Shown in pieces: positions 7,586 to 13,082 of a stretch of DNA of 13,082 nt (position 1 is the first letter of the stretch; each line of letters opens with the position of its first letter). The position numbers were made by a program, and so were the translations under genes. The notes beneath the pieces were generated by a model. It did no database searches. It had not been told where the DNA came from and saw only the letters and a list, made by a program, of their open reading frames with translations. The stretch is taken from NCBI GenBank assembly GCA_019693395.1, contig JAAMXP010004534.1:1-13082 (forward strand). Direction: 5' to 3'. This stretch comes from Ettlia oleoabundans. Its lineage: Eukaryota > Chlorophyta > Chlorophyceae > Chlamydomonadales.

Positions 7586-9837
7586 ATGTCCAAGGTCCAG
7601 CAGGGCTGCATGGGCATGTTTTCAAAGGCTGCCCCTTCAGCCGACGTCACGAAGCTGAAGCCGGGCATCGCTCTGCCCCACGTCACCCTGCCCACTACCG
7701 AGGTAGGCAACGGAGGAAGATGCGACAGGCTACTATACCCGGACATGGGCGGTGGCAGCAGTGTGAAGCAGGGCCCAGGCAGCCACTCACGTGTGTCCAA
7801 GCCGGGGAGAGCTGTCCAGTCAGCAGCCATACCAACTTGCAGGGCTGCACCCCAAGCCCGTCATTTCTCGCATCTGAAAATTTGTCTCACTGCCATATGC
7901 ATCCTCTGACCTTCCATACGACCACCAGGGCGGGCGCGTGGAGATTGGTGCGCCGACGGGCCGCTGGCAGCTGGTGGTGGTGTATCGCGGCAAGCACGAC
8001 CCCGTCTGTGTCACCTACCTGGCGGCCCTGCAGGTTGGTGCCAGTGCTTGCATAGCTGCTGTATCTGCCATGTCACCGGCAGAGAGCCGCTGCATGTGCA
8101 TGCTTACCTGAATGCCTGGCAAAGCGTCATCAGGCCGGCTCCTTCTTACTCCGTCCATCGCATTACTTCAGCGCCACAGGCCCGTCCCCTGGCCCAGCTG
8201 GCTGGCCCTCTCTCATTTCCTCTTTCCTTTTGTTATTGGCCGCCTAAGGGATGACTTGCCAGCATAGAAGCGTTCTCAACAGCGATATGACGACATCCAC
8301 CCACCCACATCTCGTGTGCCTGCCCATTGCCGACGCGCAGCACCTGTTGCTATGGCCCCGCACACCCCCCACCCCCCACCTCCCATCCCACACAACTTCA
8401 TTATTTATTGCCATGCAGCACATGATGCCCGAGTTTGAGGAACTGACCTGCGACGTGGTGGCAGTGTCGGCAGACACTCGCGGCAAGGCCTGCTCATTTG
8501 TGAGTGCAGTCTATCTCCGCATTCTCCGCCGCTGCTGCAGGCATATGCCGCCGCCGCTGGCGCTAGCACTGATGCTGCTGCTGCCACTGAATCATCACTC
8601 GCTTTGCCGCTGCTCCCGCTGCCGCTGACGCCATTCCTGTCATCTGTCACTGCTTTGTGAATTGGGATGCAAAACAAACACTACCTAGGCAGAGGCATAC
8701 CTTGTCACATCGTGAGTGCTGGCCTGTAGAGGAGCACGCCGCCCTAGCGCCCCTCTGCAAGCCAGCTGTGCCAGTCTGAAGCGCGTGGCCATCATGACCT
8801 TTGCCTCTTTGCTCAACCGTTTGATCTCACATCCCATTCAGGTGGATGATCTGCGCGGCGCTGTGCTGGCAGTCAGTCCCGACACGCGGGCGGGACGCAT
8901 CGGCTTCAAGGTAGGCACTGCCGCAGCCATTAAAAACGATACGTTTCACTACCTACTTGCCCTTTCTGCCCATTAAACCCGTGTTTTGCACCTCCAGTCG
9001 ATGGTCACATGGAATGGTTTGTGCCTGTCATGAGTTGAGCACTGCATGCGTTTACATCTCGATGTTCTTAAACTCGCCTTGCTGCCTCCCCCCTCCTTTT
9101 GCTTCAAAGGTGGCCTATGGGCTGAATGAGGACCAGATGCGGCGCTGGGGCTTGTACATCTCGCGCCCGCTGGGCCCAGAGGAAAGCATTAACCTGTTTT
9201 CAGGCAAGATAGGCAGACAGGGGGCAGTGTTAACTGTATGCTCTTGCAGGATGGCAGCAGCCAAGCTGGCAAAGACATACATGCAGGGTTGGCGGCTTAG
9301 CTTAACAGCGATGCAGGAGTTCGATGCGTCATGCAGTGAAGGGTGTAATGTCTGCGCTTCGGGCGGTGGGATGCCTTGCTACAATGGCAGCACTCAAGCT
9401 CATCCTGCCCGATTCCTTAACTGCCTGCCTGCCCGCAGAGCCCGCCGTGTTCCTGATCAACCCTGCCGGGCTGTTGCACGTGATGTGCTACAGCAATGCC
9501 TCCTTCGCCCGCCCCGACCTCAAGCAGATTGCTCAGGGTGAGCAGGCAGCTAAATAGGCAGCTAAGCAGCATGTGCGTGGCATACTGCTGCTGTGGAAAG
9601 GCATTTAAGGGTCGGCAGCACCAACTGGCCAGCCTTTCATGTTTGCTGGGTACCAAGCACACATTTAGCATGACTGCGCACATGCTGTGGTAGCACCTAC
9701 CACTTCTATCGGTGTTTTGTCGCTATTTCTCCTCCCGGATTGGTGCCGATTCCTCTCCGCTGCCGCTGCCGCCCGCCCGTGCAGGCATTAAGATGGTCCA
9801 GGACCGCAAGCAGCCCATCAGGGGCACCTACTACTGA
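7586..9837 (+). CDS. Peroxiredoxin-like AhpC/TSA-family (thioredoxin-fold) protein, 7 exons
   Basis: Exons 7586-7702, 7929-8033, 8419-8499, 8842-8910, 9110-9203, 9439-9537, 9785-9837; total 618 nt, 205 residues, all phases consistent. The start is ATG at 7586 in a CACCATG context. The fold landmarks are WQLVVVYRG (52-60), the active-site stretch KHDPVCVTYL (61-70), DVVAVSADTR (86-95), VAYGLNEDQM (125-134), WGLYISRP (137-144), EPAVFLINPAG (156-166), FARPDLKQI (178-186) and PIRGTYY at the C-terminus. It resembles the 'peroxiredoxin-like family' of bacteria and protists; the substrate is unknown. From memory that family has CPxC at the active site; here the first Cys position is Asp63 and only Cys66 remains. 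Exons 3 and 4 both encode a VxAVSxDTR strand-loop, so the region is longer than expected. Intron 5 (9204-9438) is of the GC-AG type. No targeting peptide is obvious. Confidence 0.88.
8034..8418 (+). other. Intron 2 of the peroxiredoxin-like gene (385 nt), with a C-rich tract
   Basis: The intron runs from GTTGGT to CCATGCAG. About 30 nt before the acceptor it holds C-runs at 8365-8389 whose complement has four or more G-runs of three or more within 25 nt, a sequence able to form a G-quadruplex on the minus strand. No coding signal was seen. Confidence 0.6.
8500..8841 (+). other. Intron 3 of the peroxiredoxin-like gene (342 nt)
   Basis: GTGAGT donor and CCCATTCAG acceptor. This intron separates the two exons that encode similar VxAVSxDTR peptides. 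It contains GCCGCTGCTG-type low-complexity sequence (about 8527-8620) and no extra exon that I could recognise. Confidence 0.6.
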
Positions 9838-10426
9838 GTAAACCGTGGGAGAGACTGGTTTGGAGATCTGCAGAGGTCCTGGTTGTGAGGCAAGGCCCTC
9901 TGCTCACGTGGTTCCGCTCATGCAAGGACGCCACTCGGGTGCTGGTCTTGGGTGCACTGACGTCTCTCTGCCCAAGCAGAGTGCTGTGTCAGCTCACTCA
10001 AGCTTATCTAAGCACATGCATTAGCCCTAGTGGTACATTTGGGTTCACCACTATAAAAAAACTCAACCTTTAGACGCAGTGACTGTGCATGCTGTGACAG
10101 ATTCTTTGATCAGGTGGCTTTGGGCTTCGGCAGTTTGTCAGCCATCCATGTAGCAACTGGGTTGTTTTTGCCTTTCAAGCATTGTCCCTTCCAGCAATTC
10201 GATTCAATGTAAAGCTGGTAATCGGCCACGTGCAAGAGTAAAGGGCAATTGCCGCCTGCTCAGCGCTGTGCCCGCTGTGGCCGGGTGGCGCTGGAGTTGG
10301 TTCACTGCGTTAGCGCACGGAATGCTGTACTCCAAGAGCTGCTGAGGCATCACAGTACATCAAGGTTCGTTGGACAATAAAACAAAGACGGTTGCCAACA
10401 GGCAAACACGAAAGCGCGCAGCGGTC
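9838..10426. other. Intergenic region, peroxiredoxin-like to zinc-finger gene
   Basis: 589 bp with no supported gene. It holds the long 3' UTR of the peroxiredoxin-like gene up to the TGTAA at 10208 and the promoter of the next gene. A TATAAAAAA at about 10052 lies before that poly(A) signal and is too far from the next start to call a TATA box. Confidence 0.55.
10208..10212 (+). terminator. Candidate TGTAA poly(A) signal of the peroxiredoxin-like gene
   Basis: TGTAA lies about 370 nt after the TGA at 9835-9837 and is the only such motif seen before the next gene. Confidence 0.45.
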
Positions 10427-12350
10427 ATGGGCCGTGCCAAGAGGATCGCCAGCGCCTCCCAGGAGCCCTCCACGCTACCTCAGAGCACGGGTACCAAGCG
10501 CACGCTCTGCGGGTTGTGCGCTCGCGAGGTCGCCTTGGATTAAGAGGAGCACATAACAGGCAGGCTGTTGGTCGTCTGATGTGGTCGCTGAAGCGAAGCC
10601 ATTGAACAATGAGCATGTCCTTGGGTTCTGGATGTGCCGCACGCCGCCGCCGCGCATGGCGGCAGCGGCTAGCGCGGCTGAAGTGTCTTCGCCTGGCCAG
10701 CTCTGCGACCTCGTGTGCTGAGCCTCACTTGATAACTACTGCCTGCAGGCCAGTGCTCCAAATGCGGGCCGGCTATCCCGTTCCACACCGGCTGCATCAT
10801 AGAGGTGTGTGCTGATTAATCGAGGCTTTCAGTGGCGGCATGCTGTGAAGCTGTTGACGCCTGTCGGTTTCATTCCGCCAGAAGAGCAGCTTGAAAACCT
10901 CTGTGCCCACCACCTACCCTTTGCCTGCATTACCCATGCAGCACTTGGAGCGCATGCTGCGCCACGAGTTTAGGAAAGGAGGCTACAGCAACAAAGCATG
11001 GGAGATTATGCTGGTGCGCCTGCTGCTGCTATTCGTCTGCTGCACACGCAGCTGCAGTCGCCACACGCATGTTTGAAGGTGCTGCTCGGTGGGCTTGTTG
11101 CTGTAGGCAGATTGTGCTGTTTTTCAATGTGGTGCAAGGAGTGACAGCGATACTGACAACCAGCATAAGGTTGTTCATGCAAAGCGCCCGGGGCCAATGT
11201 GAAGGTGCTCCCCTTCCTGCCAGCAGGCCTAGATTAAGTCGCGTCCACACCTGCTGATGGCGCAGAACGGCCGTGCCCAGAGGCTGACTCAGTTCTGCCC
11301 TTCCTGCAAAGGTGGGGATATGACCTGTGGGCAGGTTTCCCTTTTCCCTGTAATGCTCATAAGCAGCCGCGGTGCAGGCGCTAGCTGGTCCACGCAGTTG
11401 GTCAATTCCCCTTGCCGGCCGATGGCCTGCTGCAGCTGTCAATGCGAGTTGCCCTCTCCTCTTGCTCCACTGCTCCTCCCTGCTCACATGCAGAGGGCAT
11501 CATGGAAGCGGCTGAGGTAGTTAAGCCAGTGAGAAAGCTTGTTCCACTGCCGCCTCCAGCCACAAGGCAGCCCCGCAGCAAGGAAACTGCCGCAAAAGCT
11601 GCCACGCCCATTCCCGCAACGAAGAAGACGCCGGCCAAAGCCCTGACAGTGACAGTGCCAGTTCTCACGCCAGCACACAACAAGGCGCCAGTAACGCCAG
11701 CCGTTAGGAAGCCACCGAGCCTGGTGCAGCTGCACACGCCAGCACCCACGAGGACAGTCCTTCTGCCGCCCCGATCCCTGCCTAAACAAGCACCGGCGGC
11801 TGAGCGGCTGGCTGGCAAAGCGGCAAGCATCCCTTTCAGCGCGCTGGAGGGCAGCAGCAACACCGGCGGAGCTCGCTGCGAAACGTATGCACGCGAGCAG
11901 GAGTGGAAGCTGGCAGCGGCATGGGAGGAGGAGCGTAAGGCACACAAGCAGCGACAGCGGCAGGCTAAGCGGGAGGCGGCGGTGGGTGGTGAGGGCAGCA
12001 ACCAGGAGCGTGCGGCGCAGGCATTGCGAAGCCAACACGAGCAGCCAACCTGCAGCATAGGAGCCGCAGCAGGGATGGGTGCATGCAGCCAGAGAGTGCT
12101 CAGCTACCAAGGTGCTGTTGAGAGGGAAGGGCACGTATTTGAGGACATGAGTGCCGAGTGGAGCGCACCAGCGGATGCCGGCAGCGCGTGGCAGGTGGAG
12201 CAGCCTCTCACCCCACACAGCAGCGGCGACCACACAGGCAGCGACACCACGGGAGCAGGCGTGCAGTGGCTTCCGCTGCAGATGGACCGCCCGCCAGCTG
12301 AGGAGGCAGAGGTGGAAGAGCTGATGGCAATGTTGGGGCTGGGGGCTTGA
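10427..12350 (+). CDS. Unrecognised zinc-binding (PHD/RING-like Cys/His) protein with Pro/Ala-rich middle, ~5 exons
   Basis: Working model: 10427-10528, 10754-10804, 10942-11013, 11266-11311, 11494-12350; 375 residues. Not recognised as a known family. Cys/His pairs are spread over the short exons: CGLC (28-31), CSKC (35-38), FHTGC (H45, C48) and FCPSC (C86, C89), separated by a helical LERMLRHEFRKGG stretch. The order CxxC - HxxC - CPxC suggests a PHD- or RING-like site. The large last exon encodes a Lys/Pro/Ala-rich disordered region (about 100-210), a charged helix (about 218-253, EEERKAHKQRQRQ) and an acidic C-terminus (EEAEVEELMAMLGLGA). The last junction is firm: FCPSCK+G at 11311 is phase 1 and joins CAG|AG at 11494 after a good pyrimidine tract. 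The first junction is weak: its donor GTCGCC at 10529 is poor, and a phase-1 alternative GTACCA at 10491 pairs with CAG|GC at 10749. Exons 3 and 4 also have in-phase upstream acceptors at 10882 and 11239. Confidence 0.6.
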
Positions 12351-12401
12351 CCCGGCCTGCTGCCTGCCGTGTTTGCCTTCGTCTGCTTGGTACCTGCTAC
12401 C

Positions 12402-12406
12402 TGTAA
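12402..12406 (+). terminator. Candidate TGTAA poly(A) signal of the zinc-finger gene
   Basis: TGTAA is 52 nt after the TGA at 12348-12350, in the normal algal position. It supports the plus-strand reading of the large last exon rather than the long open frame on the opposite strand. Confidence 0.6.
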
Positions 12407-12661
12407 TCGTGCCATTCAGCAAGGAGTGAAGGAAGGAAGCAAAGCAGTGGTCTGCGCACAAACATGGCAGCATGAACGTGCAGGGCAACAAGGAAGCACA
12501 GATAGAAGGGCAGGATGCAGTTACGCAGCAAGCAGCTCCAAATAGTACCATGCAGCTTTGCGGCAGGCTGGTTCCAATTGCAGATTGCCTCCCACGTCTG
12601 GCCAACTATCAAGCTCAAACAGCAGAGTCAAATGGCACGTGCACAGCTTCCAGGAGCGGGG

Positions 12662-12679
12662 TGGTGTTGAATAACACCA
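12662..12679 (-). promoter_or_regulatory. Histone mRNA 3' stem-loop, second copy
   Basis: The same 7 bp stem TGGTGTT/AACACCA and 4 nt loop as at 409-426, here 40 nt after the stop codon of the minus-strand H3 gene. An A9 run directly precedes it on the sense strand. Confidence 0.85.
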
Positions 12680-12719
12680 GTTTTTTTTTGTTGTGTTGTT
12701 GGTTGTTGGCTGGGCACGC

Positions 12720-12984
12720 TCACGCGCGCTCGCCACGGATGCGACGCGCCAACTGGATATCCTTGGGCATGATGGTGACGCGCTTGGCGTGGATGGCGCA
12801 CAGGTTGGTGTCCTCAAACAGGCCCACCAGGTAGGCCTCAGCAGCCTCCTGCAGCGCCAGCACCGCGCTGCTCTGGAAGCGCAGGTCGGTCTTGAAGTCC
12901 TGGGCAATCTCACGCACCAGGCGCTGGAAGGGCAGCTTGCGGATCAGCAGCTCCGTGGACTTCTGGTACTTGCGGATCTCACGC
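12720..12984 (-). CDS. H3: Histone H3, last exon, second copy (partial gene)
   Basis: This encodes the same H3 residues 49-135 as the exon at 99-363, from the same phase-2 intron boundary in codon 48 (GCCGCAG acceptor) to the same GERA-stop. The two exons differ at six bases, all synonymous (for example AAA/AAG, GCC-GCG/GCT-GCT, GAC/GAT, CTG/TTG). The gene reads out of the window's right edge, so its first exon is missing. It converges with the zinc-finger gene, whose poly(A) signal lies about 230 nt beyond the H3 hairpin. Confidence 0.96.
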
Positions 12985-13082
12985 CTGCGGCAGGGCAAAG
13001 GAATGCGGTGGTGAGGTCGGGGCAAAGGACAAGGAGCCAAAGCAAGAGGATCTGGCAGAAGCCAGGTGTGTAAAGCTGACAA

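Larger units (their letters stand above)
12639..13082 (-). repeat. Right arm of the inverted repeat carrying an H3 gene end
   Basis: Reverse complement of 1-449, with the match ending at GTGCACAGC (12639) just past the histone hairpin. The arm is 444 nt against 449 on the left; the whole difference lies in the A-rich 3' UTR spacer. It runs to the last base of the window, so its outer end is unknown. Confidence 0.95.

Noticed and set aside
9250..9420. Possible extra exon (MAAAKLAKTYMQ) in intron 5 of the peroxiredoxin-like gene
   Set aside because: It does not fit the phase of the flanking exons, and the direct join already gives the family-like EPAVFLINPAG context.
10050..10060. TATA-box-like TATAAAAAA
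   Set aside because: It lies inside the presumed 3' UTR of the peroxiredoxin-like gene and 370 bp before the next start codon; no other promoter evidence.
11402..12605. Long minus-strand open frames (218 and 373 codons) opposite the last zinc-finger exon
   Set aside because: They mirror the GC-rich plus-strand exon, show Cys/Leu/Arg-rich composition typical of antisense frames, and have no family motif. The plus frame has a good acceptor, a charged helix, an acidic C-terminus and a TGTAA just after its stop.

Overview
The window is nuclear DNA of a green alga, most likely a trebouxiophyte of the Chlorella/Coccomyxa type. The evidence is GC-rich, GCAG/CTG-rich sequence, many short exons with ~70-390 nt spliceosomal introns, TGTAA-type polyadenylation signals, and histone H3 genes with a 3' hairpin. 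No prokaryotic operon, transposon, CRISPR array, tRNA or rRNA gene was seen.

Layout: the two window edges are near-identical arms of a ~445 bp inverted repeat. Each arm holds the last exon of a histone H3 gene plus its 3' stem-loop. The two H3 genes point inward and lie about 12.2 kb apart. Between them are five intron-containing genes. Two are on the minus strand: a membrane-anchored TylF/MycF-type O-methyltransferase (796-2050) and a NUDT5-like ADP-sugar pyrophosphatase in eight exons (2717-5495). A 384 bp divergent promoter region (5496-5879) separates these from three plus-strand genes: a short THOC5-like THO-complex subunit in four exons (5880-7235), a peroxiredoxin-like AhpC/TSA-family protein in seven exons (7586-9837), and an unrecognised Cys/His zinc-binding protein in about five exons (10427-12350). 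Both H3 genes therefore converge with the outermost inner genes.

The genes do not form an obvious pathway. THOC5 (mRNA export), H3 (chromatin) and perhaps the zinc-finger protein are nuclear. The Nudix enzyme, the peroxiredoxin-like protein and the methyltransferase are metabolic. Exon coordinates were worked out by hand from splice-site consensus, phase agreement and remembered family patterns. The H3, NUDT5, THOC5 and peroxiredoxin models are internally consistent in phase. The 5' half of the zinc-finger gene is uncertain.

The points most worth a second look are: the H3 inverted repeat with a conserved hairpin in an intron-containing gene; a ~115-residue C-terminal extension with a possible tail anchor on the Nudix enzyme; a tandem array of copies of one 5' splice site inside a Nudix-gene intron; an apparent exon-level duplication and an altered active-site motif in the peroxiredoxin-like protein; and a THOC5 reduced to its N-terminal coiled-coil part.
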